A DNA stretch of 64,000 nucleotides, taken from the NCBI RefSeq assembly GCF_029871245.1, contig NZ_SSON01000025.1:1-64000 (forward strand), in the 5' to 3' direction. The translations under genes were made by a program, and so were the position numbers. The DNA comes from Pseudomonas sp. BN102. Lineage in GTDB: Bacteria > Pseudomonadota > Gammaproteobacteria > Pseudomonadales > Pseudomonadaceae. Under the pieces are notes generated by a model. That model was not told the DNA's origin and searched no databases. It saw only the letters and a list, made by a program, of their open reading frames with translations. Below, in pieces: positions 52,773-61,622 of the stretch. Position 1 is the stretch's first letter, and each line of letters begins with the position of its first letter.

Positions 52773-52809
52773 TTCGAAGCTCCCGTTCGTGGCAGGCAAG
52801 GTTCCGCGT

Positions 52810-52833
52810 CCCCTGCGGCGGTCGCCGCAGGGG
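52810..52833 (-). terminator. attenuator-like hairpin after hcp
   Basis: CCCCTGCGGC, loop GGTC, and GCCGCAGGGG form a perfect 10-base-pair stem ten bases after the hcp stop. It probably stabilises or partly ends the hcp message so that Hcp is made in excess over tae4 and later genes. Confidence 0.65.
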
Positions 52834-52842
52834 AGGGCGGGT

Positions 52843-53331
52843 TCAGACCTTGACGTTTTCGCGGATGTTCCAGCCGTACTTGATCGGCCCGCCGTCCTTC
52901 GCGCCGTCTGCCTTCTGCGGTTGGTAGTCGACCAGCACCTGGGCGAAGTTGAGGCTGACGTTCTCCGTCAGGCGGTCCTCGCCGCCACTGCCGCCGGTGT
53001 TCAGCGAGGACACCAGGACTTCCTTCAGGGTGATCACCAGGTACTCGACCTGGCTGTCGCCGCCTGCCTTGCGAACCGTCAGCTTCGCCTCGGGATAATG
53101 CTTGCCGCCGGAGCAGGCCATCATCAGGTTGGGCGACGCCTTGTCGACGTACTTGGTGAAGGACAGATCGTTGATGTTGACCTTGCCGGCGCCGCCGCCC
53201 CCGCCCATGTGCATCGAGCCGGACTGTGCCATGCCCCAGCTCCAGGCCAGGACATCGATTTCGTCGACGTGCGCCTTGTCCCTGGCCTCGCCCTTGACGT
53301 CCCCGATCTTGATGAACATATCAACAGCCAT
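52843..53331 (-). CDS. hcp: Hcp tube protein
   Basis: T6SS inner-tube hexamer subunit of 162 residues. It begins MAVDMFIKIGDVKGEARDKA, close to P. aeruginosa Hcp1, with HVDEIDVLAWSWGMAQSGSM and the Gly-rich loop of H1-type Hcp. The preceding ATG at 53334 is only two bases after AAGGAGGC, so the second ATG at 53331 is the better start. It follows tssC by about 70 bases that contain two small hairpins. Confidence 0.96.
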   Translation of the reverse strand: MAVDMFIKIGDVKGEARDKAHVDEIDVLAWSWGMAQSGSMHMGGGGGAGKVNINDLSFTKYVDKASPNLMMACSGGKHYPEAKLTVRKAGGDSQVEYLVITLKEVLVSSLNTGGSGGEDRLTENVSLNFAQVLVDYQPQKADGAKDGGPIKYGWNIRENVKV

Positions 53332-53404
53332 CATGCCTCCTTAGTGGCTCGCGCCACTGCTTTCCCTGTCGGCCGCCTCCGTGGCGGACGCTTGTCGTGA
53401 ACCG

Positions 53405-54901
53405 TCAGGCCGCCTTGGCCGACGGCAGCTTGGATACCAGGCGCAGCGACACCGTCAGCCCTTCCAGCTGGTAGTGCGGGCGCAGGAAGAACTTCGAGTT
53501 GTAGTAGCCGGGGTTGCCCTCGACTTCTTCCACCACTACCTCGGCCGCGGCCAGCGGGTGCTGGGCCTTGGTGGTCTCGGTGGAGTGCGCCGGGTCGCCG
53601 TCCACGTAGTTGAGGATCCAGTCCTGCAGCCAGCGCTGCATGTCGTCCTTCTCCTTGAAGGAGCCGATCTTGTCGCGGACTATGCACTTCAAGTAATGGG
53701 CGAAGCGGCAGGTGGCGAACAGGTAGGGCAGGCGCGCCGCCAGGTTGGCGTTGGCGGTGGCGTCCGGGTCGTCGTACTCGGCCGGCTTCTGCAGCGACTG
53801 GGCGCCGATGAAGGCGGCAAGGTCGGTGTTCTTCTTGTGCAGCAGCGGCATGAAGCCGTTCTTCGCCAGCTCCGCTTCGCGGCGGTCGGAAATGGCGATC
53901 TCGGTGGGGCACTTCATGTCCACGCCACCGTCGTCGGTGGGGAAGGTGTGGGTCGGCAGGTTAGGCACTTCGCCGCCGGATTCCACGCCGCGAATCCGCG
54001 AGCACCAGCCATAGAGCTTGAAGGAGCGGTTGATGTTGACCGCCATCGCGAAGGCCGAGTTGGCCCAGGCGTACCTGGAGCTGTCGGCGCCGGTGGTTTC
54101 TTCCTCGAAGGCGAAGGCGTCCACCGGGTCGGTCTTGGCACCGTAGGGCAGGCGGGCGAGGAAGCGCGGCATGGTCAGGCCGATGTAGCGGGAGTCTTCC
54201 GACTCGCGCAGGGAGCGCCAGGCCGCGTATTCCGGGGTGGTGAAGATCTTGGTCAGGTCTCGCGGGTTGGACAGTTCCTGCCAGGAACCCATGCCCATCA
54301 CGGTGGGCGAAGCCGCCGCGATGAAGGGCGCATGCATGGCCGCGCAGACCTTCGACATTTCGCCGAGCAGCTCCACGTCCGGCGGAGACTGGTCGAAGTA
54401 GTAGTCGCCCACCAGGCAGCCGTAGGGCTCGCCGCCGAACTGGCCGTACTCCTCCTCGTACATCTTCTTGAAGACCGGGCTCTGGTCCCAGGCGGTCCCC
54501 TTGAATTTCTTCAGCGTCTTGTGCAGCTCGCCCTTGGTGATGCTCATCACGCGGATCTTCAGCTGCTCGTCGGTCTCGGTGTTGTTCACCAGGTAGTGCA
54601 GGCCGCGCCATGCGCTTTCCAGCTGCTGGAAGTCCGCGTGGTGCAGGATCAGGTTGACCTGCGCGGTCAGCTTGGCGTCGATCGCGGCGATGATCGACTC
54701 GATGGAGGTGATCGCGTCGTTGGAGATCAGGTCGGTGCGCGACAACGCCTGTTCGGCCAAGGTGCGTACCGCGGTTTCCACCGCCTCGCGGGCACGTTCG
54801 GTCTTGGGTTTGAATTCCTGCAGCAGCAGGGATGCGAACTCGCTGGTCTGCTCGGTTGCGGCTTCGGGCTGCAGCGCTTCGGTGCTCATCGGTTCGGCCA
54901 T
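53405..54901 (-). CDS. tssC: T6SS sheath large subunit TssC
   Basis: Contractile sheath protein of 498 residues. Family segments include LILHHADFQQLESAWRGLHY, GELHKTLKKFKGTAWDQSPV, EYGQFGGEPYGCLVGDYYFD and RFLARLPYGAKTDPVDAF. It partners TssB, which ends 14 bases upstream. Normal length, no anomalies. Confidence 0.97.
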   Translation of the reverse strand: MAEPMSTEALQPEAATEQTSEFASLLLQEFKPKTERAREAVETAVRTLAEQALSRTDLISNDAITSIESIIAAIDAKLTAQVNLILHHADFQQLESAWRGLHYLVNNTETDEQLKIRVMSITKGELHKTLKKFKGTAWDQSPVFKKMYEEEYGQFGGEPYGCLVGDYYFDQSPPDVELLGEMSKVCAAMHAPFIAAASPTVMGMGSWQELSNPRDLTKIFTTPEYAAWRSLRESEDSRYIGLTMPRFLARLPYGAKTDPVDAFAFEEETTGADSSRYAWANSAFAMAVNINRSFKLYGWCSRIRGVESGGEVPNLPTHTFPTDDGGVDMKCPTEIAISDRREAELAKNGFMPLLHKKNTDLAAFIGAQSLQKPAEYDDPDATANANLAARLPYLFATCRFAHYLKCIVRDKIGSFKEKDDMQRWLQDWILNYVDGDPAHSTETTKAQHPLAAAEVVVEEVEGNPGYYNSKFFLRPHYQLEGLTVSLRLVSKLPSAKAA

Positions 54902-54915
54902 GATTCAGGTGCTCC

Positions 54916-55431
54916 TCAGGCTTGCGGCTCGGGATCGGTCGGCTTCGGCGCGCTGGCGAGCGCCTGCAGCAATGCCGGGTCCTTGATCGCTTTCATGATC
55001 ATTTCCTCGGCGCCGGTCTTGCCGTCCATGTAGGTCAGCAGGTTGGCCAGCTGGGTGCGGGCTTCCAGCAACTGGTTGAGTGAATCGACTTTGCGGGCGA
55101 TGGCCGCCGGGCTGAAGTCGTCCATGCTCTCAAAGGTGATATCCAGGCTCAGGTTGCCTTCACCGGTCAGCGCGTTCGGTACGTTGAAGGCCACGCGCGG
55201 CTTCATGGCCTTGAGGCGCGAGTCGAAATTGTCGACGTCGATTTCCAGGAACTTGCGGTCGGCGACCGCCGGCAGCGGTTCGGCCGGTTTGCCGGCGAGG
55301 TCCGCCATCACCCCCATGACGAACGGCAGCTGGACCTTCTTTTCCGCACCGTAGAGTTCCACGTCGTACTCGATCTGGACGCGGGGTGCGCGGTTGCGCG
55401 CGATGAACTTCTGACTGCTGGTGCTAGCCAT
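54916..55431 (-). CDS. tssB: T6SS sheath small subunit TssB
   Basis: Sheath protein of 171 residues. It opens with SQKFIARNRAPRVQIEYDVE and has VQLPFVMGVMADLAGKPAEP and LNQLLEARTQLANLLTYMDG. It starts 72 bases after tssA and precedes tssC by 14 bases. TssB also docks ClpV and, in H1 systems, TagJ. Confidence 0.97.
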   Translation of the reverse strand: MASTSSQKFIARNRAPRVQIEYDVELYGAEKKVQLPFVMGVMADLAGKPAEPLPAVADRKFLEIDVDNFDSRLKAMKPRVAFNVPNALTGEGNLSLDITFESMDDFSPAAIARKVDSLNQLLEARTQLANLLTYMDGKTGAEEMIMKAIKDPALLQALASAPKPTDPEPQA

Positions 55432-55503
55432 GTTGCTCCTCCTTGAAAGCCTCTACGGCTGGGTTGGCGTCGGAAAGCGGGTCTGGGGCGGCAGCGTCCT
55501 GCG

Positions 55504-56565
55504 CTACTCGGAACCGGGGCCTCGCAGGTTTTCGAATTGCGAAATGCCGTCCGGGATCAGGTTGCGCACGATGGCGGCGAAATCGGCGGTCACCAGCGTC
55601 TTGGCGCGGGTCAGCAGGACGGGCACCGGGCTGGAGGGTTCGTGGCGGGCGTAATAGGCCAGGATGCGATCGAGGGTTTTCAGCACGTCGTCTCGGCTGC
55701 TGATGTCCGCCGCAGCACGGGGGGCGGCAGGCGGACTGGCGGCACTGGAGGCGCCCTGGGTGGGCGGATCGTTCGCGGCGGCCTCGCCAATGGGCATGCC
55801 GGCCGGCGCGCTGTCCGCCTGCGGTGCGTGTTCGTCGATCAATTGCAACGCCAGGCGGATCAGCTGCTTGAGCGGCGCGAGATCGATGCCCTCGGCCGCA
55901 CCGACCCGCTCGCTCACCGCGCTTTCGATGGACACCAGCTGAACCTGGGTTTCGGCGAGGGCCGCGCGGGTGCTTGCCAGTTCTTCGGCTTCGCTGTTCT
56001 GGAAGGCGCCGGCGACCTGTTCCAGGTTCAGGGTTTCCGAGGCGAAACGCTGCAGCCCGGCGGCATTCAGGGCGGCTCTGAGGCTGACCGTGCCGAAGGC
56101 GCGCGATCGCACCAGCGGCGCATCGCGGAGCAATTGCAGCAGGCGATCGGCGATCAGGCCGCGCAGGGCGTTGAGGCGGAAGGTGGGGTCGTTGTCGTCT
56201 TCGCTGTCCAGACGGGGGTAGAGCCCGTCCCAGTAGCGTTCGAGCAGCTCGCGGATCAGTGTCAGTCCTTGGTTCAGGCCGGGCAGGCCATCCAGGGCGA
56301 CGCTGCTCTGCACCAGGTAGTTGGCGATGCGCAGGTCCTTGCTGCGCCCGAACAACCCCGTGGCCAGGTCGCGGACCTTGCGCCACTCGGGTGGCTCGGC
56401 CGCCAGCACGGCATCGCCCATCTGCCGCTCGGGCAGGCCCTGGGCGGCACGCTCCAGTTCGAGAAAGGAGGCATCGTATTCCAGGTCGTCGCCACAGGGG
56501 GATTCTGCGCTAACAGCCGTGAACAACAGTGGTAAGTCCACCACAGCGGGTGATCTCCATATCAA
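55504..56565 (-). CDS. tssA: T6SS cap/baseplate protein TssA
   Basis: TssA (ImpA-type) protein of up to 353 residues. The ImpA N-terminal domain shows SAESPCGDDLEYDASFLELE and the segment PEWRKVRDLATGLFGRSKDL; the C-terminal part ends with the gp6-like segment RDDVLKTLDRILAYYARHEP followed by SPVPVLLTRAKTLV. The start is uncertain: ATG 56565 has AGG six bases upstream, while tandem GTG codons at 56544 and 56541 follow GGAG and give MVDLPLLFTAVS, closer to other TssA1 proteins. It heads the minus-strand core operon. Confidence 0.92.
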   Translation of the reverse strand: MIWRSPAVVDLPLLFTAVSAESPCGDDLEYDASFLELERAAQGLPERQMGDAVLAAEPPEWRKVRDLATGLFGRSKDLRIANYLVQSSVALDGLPGLNQGLTLIRELLERYWDGLYPRLDSEDDNDPTFRLNALRGLIADRLLQLLRDAPLVRSRAFGTVSLRAALNAAGLQRFASETLNLEQVAGAFQNSEAEELASTRAALAETQVQLVSIESAVSERVGAAEGIDLAPLKQLIRLALQLIDEHAPQADSAPAGMPIGEAAANDPPTQGASSAASPPAAPRAAADISSRDDVLKTLDRILAYYARHEPSSPVPVLLTRAKTLVTADFAAIVRNLIPDGISQFENLRGPGSE

Positions 56566-56914
56566 CCTGAATAAAACCGGCGTGCCAATTTAATAAGGGC
56601 ACGAATTAATCCGCGTCCCTCGGATTGCGTTCAGGCGAAGCCGCTTTCAGTGAATCCGCTTGTAAGAGTGATCTAATTCTTGGTCGCCATTCGAACTTGT
56701 CAAGAAGCCTCGGATGGGGCGCCAGAAGTTCAAGGGGATAGAAGATAGGGCATATGGGAAAGAAGTGTTTATCTTGTTTTGCTATAAGTTCGATTCCAAA
56801 AAAGCAGAACGCTCAATGCTTCAATGGACGACACTCGATGCCTTTACGAAGTTTATACTGGATGCGCTGGCTTGATATTTAATGGCCATCATTGGCGGAG
56901 TGCAAGGAGCCTTA
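56566..56914. promoter_or_regulatory. divergent promoter region between tssA and fha1 operons
   Basis: About 350 bases, AT-richer than the flanks, from which both T6SS operons start. No sigma-54 pair or operator is convincing. The end of the leader reads GCAAGGAGCC just before the fha1 ATG, which combines the ribosome-binding site with an ANGGA core of the kind bound by RsmA/CsrA; H1-T6SS of P. aeruginosa is RsmA-repressed. A short in-frame ATG at 56882 is probably not used. Confidence 0.5.
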
Positions 56915-58330
56915 ATGCCGCTGCGTTTGACTATTACCAGTTATCACAAACTCACACCGGGACAGTGTGCGGAGATGACGCTCGATCAAGGCGAGCTGAG
57001 GATTGGGCGGGGCACGGAAAACGACTGGGTGCTGCCCGATCCTGAGCGTCTGGTATCGAGCCAGCACTGCACCATCCAGTTCCGCGACGGGACCTACTAC
57101 CTGACCGATACCAGCACCAATGGAGTGCTGCTGGTGAATTCCGGGCTGCGCATGCATCGCGGCAACAGCGAGCCGCTGCAGGACCGCGAAGTGCTGCGCC
57201 TGGGCGAGTACGAGATCCTGGTGCAGTTCGAGGCCATGGCTCCGGGCATGGCGACGGCCGACCCCTTCACCAGCTTCGACGCCCTCATGAGCCGGCAGGC
57301 CGGCACGCCTGACATCGCCCCGGCGCCGCAGCCGGCGGCCCCTAACGTGCCGGCCAGCGCGCATTTCCAGGGGCGCTCCTCTCTCGACACCAAGCCTGAC
57401 CTGTTCGATTTCCTCGCCGCGCCGCCGGTACCGCCGGCCCCCCGGCCCGATCACGTACCGGCCGACCGTCATGATTTCCGGCCACCGGAGCCCGTGCTTC
57501 CTGAGCCCCCAATCTCCACCGAACCCTCCCAGCAGCCGGCGATTCCCATGGACTGGGACCCGTTCGCCGACCCGGGTATGCCTGCGTCGAGCGTCGCTCT
57601 CTCGCCGTTGCAGCCGGCGGAAGCTATCCCTCCGACAGTGCCGAGCGAGCCGGTCGCGGCACTGCCGGTCTCCCCGGAGCCGCCGCCGAAGGTCACTGCA
57701 GCTCTGCCGCAAGGCGAGCGGAGCGTCGTACCGGCCGGCGACAGCGAGGCCCTGGAAGCCTTCCTGCGTGGCGCCGGCATGGACCAACTGACGGTGGATC
57801 GCGCCGAAGCCGCGGCACAGATGGAAGCCATCGGCCGCAGCTACCGGCTCATGGTGGAAGGGCTGTTGGACGTGCTGCGGGCCCGCACCAGCCTGAAAGG
57901 CGAATTCCGCATGGCTCAGACCATGATCCGCCCGGTGGAGAACAACCCGCTGAAATTCGCGCCGAACGTCGACGAGGCCATGCTGCTCCTGCTGCGTCAC
58001 GGCAACCAGGCCTTCATGGCGCCGGACCGGGCCATCGGCGAAAGTTTCGAAGACCTCAAGGCGCACCAACTGGCGGTCATGGCCGGAGTACAGGCCGCCA
58101 TCAAGCAGTTGTTGCAACGGTTCGAGCCGGCGGAACTGGAAGCGCGCCTGAATAAACCGTCCGGACTTGCTGGCTTATTGCCGGGAGGGCGGCAAGCGCA
58201 ATATTGGGAGTTGTTCACCGAGCTCTACGCCAATATCTCCAAGGAGGCCGAGGACGACTTCCAGGACCTGTTCGGCCGCGAATTCAGTCGTGCCTATGAA
58301 GAGCAAAGTCTCAAGCTGAGGCGCAACTAG
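56915..58330 (+). CDS. tagH: Fha1/TagH forkhead-associated scaffold of T6SS
   Basis: A 471-residue scaffold protein. The N-terminal FHA domain (about 20-95) has all key residues: GR31-32 in LRIGRGTENDW, the SSQH segment at 48-51, and N69-G70 in TDTSTNGVLL. A long Pro/Ala-rich disordered region (about 120-290) follows, then a conserved C-terminal helical domain (MIRPVENNPLKFAPNVDEAM; MLLLLRHGNQAFM) found in TagH proteins. In P. aeruginosa PpkA phosphorylates Fha1 to trigger assembly; ppkA is not in the window. ATG 56915 has AAGGAG five bases upstream. Confidence 0.93.
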   Translation: MPLRLTITSYHKLTPGQCAEMTLDQGELRIGRGTENDWVLPDPERLVSSQHCTIQFRDGTYYLTDTSTNGVLLVNSGLRMHRGNSEPLQDREVLRLGEYEILVQFEAMAPGMATADPFTSFDALMSRQAGTPDIAPAPQPAAPNVPASAHFQGRSSLDTKPDLFDFLAAPPVPPAPRPDHVPADRHDFRPPEPVLPEPPISTEPSQQPAIPMDWDPFADPGMPASSVALSPLQPAEAIPPTVPSEPVAALPVSPEPPPKVTAALPQGERSVVPAGDSEALEAFLRGAGMDQLTVDRAEAAAQMEAIGRSYRLMVEGLLDVLRARTSLKGEFRMAQTMIRPVENNPLKFAPNVDEAMLLLLRHGNQAFMAPDRAIGESFEDLKAHQLAVMAGVQAAIKQLLQRFEPAELEARLNKPSGLAGLLPGGRQAQYWELFTELYANISKEAEDDFQDLFGREFSRAYEEQSLKLRRN

Positions 58331-58446
58331 AGAGATATTAAAATGGTGGCACTTTATTGGATCGCGTAAGTTTGTCGCTAGTTTGAAGTTGGTGCGTTCA
58401 AGCGGTCTATGCTGATTCGGGATAAAGCGTCATCGAGGACGGATTC

Positions 58447-58908
58447 ATGCCAAGGACATTATGGATGACAGTGGCTGCGTTATTACTGACTGCCTGTGCG
58501 ACCAGCGAACCTCCCGCGACCCGGGTATTGCTCCAGTTCCAGGCTTCTGCCGATCTCAATCCCTCCACCAGCGGCCAGGCGGCTCCCGTCCGCGTCCGGC
58601 TCTTTGAGCTGAAGAGTGGCGCCGCGTTCAGCCGCGCCGACTACTTCTCTCTGGTCGAGTCCCCCCAGGCCACCCTCGCGGCCGATCTCGTCGAGCAGGA
58701 TGAGCTGCTGCTCCTGCCGGGCGACAAGCAGGCGTTGGAACGGACCCTCGACCCCTCGACGCGCCTGATCGGCATCGTGGTCGCCTACCGCGACCTGGAC
58801 AGCGCTGTGTGGCGGCAGCTCGTCCAGGTGCCGGCCAACCAGCAGAGCCGCTTCGACATCACCCTCGGGGCCCGCGCCGTGACCGCCGCGCCCGCGCCAG
58901 AGAAATAG
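58447..58908 (+). CDS. tssJ: T6SS outer-membrane lipoprotein TssJ
   Basis: Lipoprotein of 153 residues with signal MPRTLWMTVAALLLTAC (Cys17) and a transthyretin-like beta fold that contacts TssM in the periplasm (VRVRLFELKSGAAFSRADYF; VVAYRDLDSAVWRQLVQVPA). GAGG lies about eight bases before ATG 58447. It follows tagH by 116 bases and precedes tssK by about 20. Confidence 0.95.
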   Translation: MPRTLWMTVAALLLTACATSEPPATRVLLQFQASADLNPSTSGQAAPVRVRLFELKSGAAFSRADYFSLVESPQATLAADLVEQDELLLLPGDKQALERTLDPSTRLIGIVVAYRDLDSAVWRQLVQVPANQQSRFDITLGARAVTAAPAPEK

Positions 58909-58927
58909 CCCAGCCGGGAGTCCAACC

Positions 58928-60262
58928 ATGTCCTGGAATAACCGAGTGGTGTGGTCCGAGGGGATGTTTCTCCGGCCCCAGCACTTCCAGCAGCACGACC
59001 GTTTCCTCGAAACCCTGGTCGACGGCCGCTGCCGCAGCCTGATCGCCGGTGGCTGGGGCTTCTCCGAGCTGCGCATCGATGAAGCGCTGCTGAGCCAGGG
59101 CCGGCTGGCGATCCTTTCCGCCCGCGGCGTGCTGCCCGACGGTACACCGTTCGACATTCCCGGCGACGACCCGGCACCCACGCCGCTGGCAGTCGACGAC
59201 AGCCTGCGCGACGGCCTGGTCTACCTGGCGCTGCCGCTCAAGCGCGCCGGCACCCGCGACACGGCGGACGAGGGCGAGCCGCTGGGTGGCGCGCGCTATG
59301 TCGGCCAGGTCCGCGAAGTGCGTGACGACAACGCCCCGTTCGAGAGCCGCGCGCCAGTGGCGGTGGGAGCCCGCGCCTTGCGCCTGCTGACCGAGAGGGA
59401 CGGCCTGGGCGAGTACGCCTGTGTGAGTGTGGTGCGGGTGGTGGAGAAGCGCGCCGACGGCGCCTTGCAACTGGACGAAACCTGGATTCCGCCGCTGCTG
59501 GACGTGGCTGCGTCGGCCACCTTGTCCGGCTTTCGCAACGAGTTGCAGGGCCTGCTGCATCAACGCGGCGAGGCATTGGCTGGACGGGTGGTGGCCTCGG
59601 GCGCCGGCGGCGCCTCGGAAATCGCCGATTTCCTCCTGCTGCAACTGGTCAACCGCGCCGAGCCCCTGATCGCCCACCTGGCCCGGCTCTGCCCGTTGCA
59701 TCCGGAGTCCTTTTACCGCGAGCTGGTCGCGCTGGCAGGGGAGTTCTGCACCTTTTCCTCCGGCGAGCGGCGCCCGGCCGAGTACCCGGTCTATCAGCAC
59801 GACGACCTCGCCGCCAGCTTCGCTCCGGTGATGCTCGCCCTGCGTCAGGCCCTGTCGATGGTGATCGACAGCCGTGCCATCCCGATTCCCATCGTCGAGA
59901 AGTCCTATGGCGTGCATGTGGCGATGCTGCCGGACCGGACCCTCATCGACTCCGCCAGCTTCGTCCTGGTGGTGCGCGCCGACGTGCCGGCCGAGCATCT
60001 GCGCAGCCTGTTCCCGCAACAGGCGAAAGTGGGCTCGGTGGAACACATCCGCGATCTGGTGAACCTGCAACTGCCAGGTATCGCGCTGCTGCCGATGCCC
60101 GTCGCGCCGCGGCAGATTCCCTATCACGCCGGCTCCAGCTACTTCGAGCTGGATCGCGGCAGCGACCACTGGAAGCAACTGAACCACTCGGGCGGTTTCG
60201 CCTTCTACGTCGCCGGTCAGTTCCCCGGCCTGAACCTGGCCTTCTGGGCCATTCGAGGGTAG
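58928..60262 (+). CDS. tssK: T6SS baseplate-membrane linker TssK
   Basis: Trimeric baseplate protein of 444 residues that docks the baseplate on the TssJLM complex. The family start RVVWSEGMFLRPQHFQQHDR is present, with LNLQLPGIALLPMPVAPRQI-like sequence (VNLQLPGIALLPMPVAPRQI) and the end segment YFELDRGSDHWKQLNHSGGF. Normal length. Confidence 0.97.
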   Translation: MSWNNRVVWSEGMFLRPQHFQQHDRFLETLVDGRCRSLIAGGWGFSELRIDEALLSQGRLAILSARGVLPDGTPFDIPGDDPAPTPLAVDDSLRDGLVYLALPLKRAGTRDTADEGEPLGGARYVGQVREVRDDNAPFESRAPVAVGARALRLLTERDGLGEYACVSVVRVVEKRADGALQLDETWIPPLLDVAASATLSGFRNELQGLLHQRGEALAGRVVASGAGGASEIADFLLLQLVNRAEPLIAHLARLCPLHPESFYRELVALAGEFCTFSSGERRPAEYPVYQHDDLAASFAPVMLALRQALSMVIDSRAIPIPIVEKSYGVHVAMLPDRTLIDSASFVLVVRADVPAEHLRSLFPQQAKVGSVEHIRDLVNLQLPGIALLPMPVAPRQIPYHAGSSYFELDRGSDHWKQLNHSGGFAFYVAGQFPGLNLAFWAIRG

Positions 60263-60266
60263 TCCG

Positions 60267-61622
60267 ATGCATCCGATAGATGACCCCTTCGGCGGAGCGC
60301 CGGTCGGCAGCGGTTCGGGAGGCGGAAGCGACCGCACCATGATCATGCCCCGTCCCGGCGGACGAGCGCCCGACCCGCAGCCGGCGCGGCCGGATTCCGG
60401 ACAGGCCGCCGGGAACGCTCCGCAGATGCCCGGCGCGCCGCTGAGCATCGTCCGTGCCCAGGGCCTCAATCCGCTGGAGCGGGCCGCCGGCCCGCTGCTG
60501 GCCTTGCTCACCCGGCTGCGCCGGACGCTGTCCCACCCCATGCCTGCCAGCCTGCGCGCCCAGTTGCTGGCCTACCTGCGGCAGTTCGAGGAGCAGGCGC
60601 GCGAGGCGGGGGTAGCGCCGGACGAAGTGATGCTCAGCCGCTACGTGCTCTGCACCGCGCTGGACGAGGCCGTGCTCAGCACGCCCTGGGGCAGCGGCAG
60701 CGACTGGGGCAAGCAGAGCCTGCTGATCACCCTGCACAACGAGGCCTGGGGCGGCGAAAAGGTCTTCCAGTTGCTCGATCACTGCTTGCAGGACCCACGG
60801 CGACGCCTGCACCTGCTGGAGTTGCTGTACCTGTGCATGTGCCTGGGCTTCGAAGGCCGCTACCGGGTGATGAACGACGGTCGCAGCCAGCTCGACGCGC
60901 TGCGTGAGCGCACGGGTGCGACGATCCGCAGCGTGCGCGGCGAGATCGAGCGCGAGCTGTCGCCGCATTGGCGAGGGCTGACGGTGGTCCGCGACCGGCT
61001 CACCCAGTACTTGCCGCCCTGGGTCGGGTTCGCCGTGTGCGTCGCTCTGCTGCTGTTGCTCCTGCTCGGCCTGCGCCTGAAGCTGGCCGCCGATGCCGAG
61101 CCGGTGTTCAGGAACATCCATGCCCTGGGCGAAATCCCGGTGCAGACCATCGACCGGCCACCGGTGCAGCCGAAGCTGATCGAGCGGCCACGCCTGGCCG
61201 GCTTCCTCGCCGAGGACGTCCAAGCACAGCGGGTCGCCGTGAAAGATGCGGAGGATCGCTCGGTGGTGACCATCCGTGGCGACGAGCTGTTCGCCTCCGG
61301 CAGCGCGTCGATTGCCGACGACCTGCAGCCGCTGCTGCTGCGCATCGCCGACGCCATCGGCAAGGTCAAGGGCGAGGTGCTGGTAGCTGGCCACAGCGAC
61401 AACCGGCCGATCAGGACACTGCGCTACCCGTCGAACTGGAAGCTCTCCCAGGACCGTGCCCAGCAGGTGCTCGACATCCTCGCCGCGCGCACCGGCCAGC
61501 CTGCGCGCTTCACCGCCGAAGGCCGCAGCGACAGCGAGCCGGTGGCGTCCAACGCCACCGCCGAAGGACGGGCCCGCAACCGTCGGGTCGAAATAAGTGT
61601 TTTCGCGGAGGGTGCCGAGTGA
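60267..61622 (+). CDS. tssL: TssL inner-membrane protein with OmpA-like domain
   Basis: Extended TssL/IcmH of 451 residues. Residues 1-70 are a Pro/Gly-rich leader. The cytoplasmic DotU-like domain (about 75-245) has MLSRYVLCTALDEAVLSTPW and LLELLYLCMCLGFEGRYRVM. A single membrane helix is at 251-271. The C-terminal third is an OmpA-like peptidoglycan-binding domain (VAGHSDNRPIRTLRYPSNWK; LSQDRAQQVLDILAARTG; RNRRVEISVF). The stop overlaps the GTG start of tssM. Confidence 0.95.
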   Translation: MHPIDDPFGGAPVGSGSGGGSDRTMIMPRPGGRAPDPQPARPDSGQAAGNAPQMPGAPLSIVRAQGLNPLERAAGPLLALLTRLRRTLSHPMPASLRAQLLAYLRQFEEQAREAGVAPDEVMLSRYVLCTALDEAVLSTPWGSGSDWGKQSLLITLHNEAWGGEKVFQLLDHCLQDPRRRLHLLELLYLCMCLGFEGRYRVMNDGRSQLDALRERTGATIRSVRGEIERELSPHWRGLTVVRDRLTQYLPPWVGFAVCVALLLLLLLGLRLKLAADAEPVFRNIHALGEIPVQTIDRPPVQPKLIERPRLAGFLAEDVQAQRVAVKDAEDRSVVTIRGDELFASGSASIADDLQPLLLRIADAIGKVKGEVLVAGHSDNRPIRTLRYPSNWKLSQDRAQQVLDILAARTGQPARFTAEGRSDSEPVASNATAEGRARNRRVEISVFAEGAE

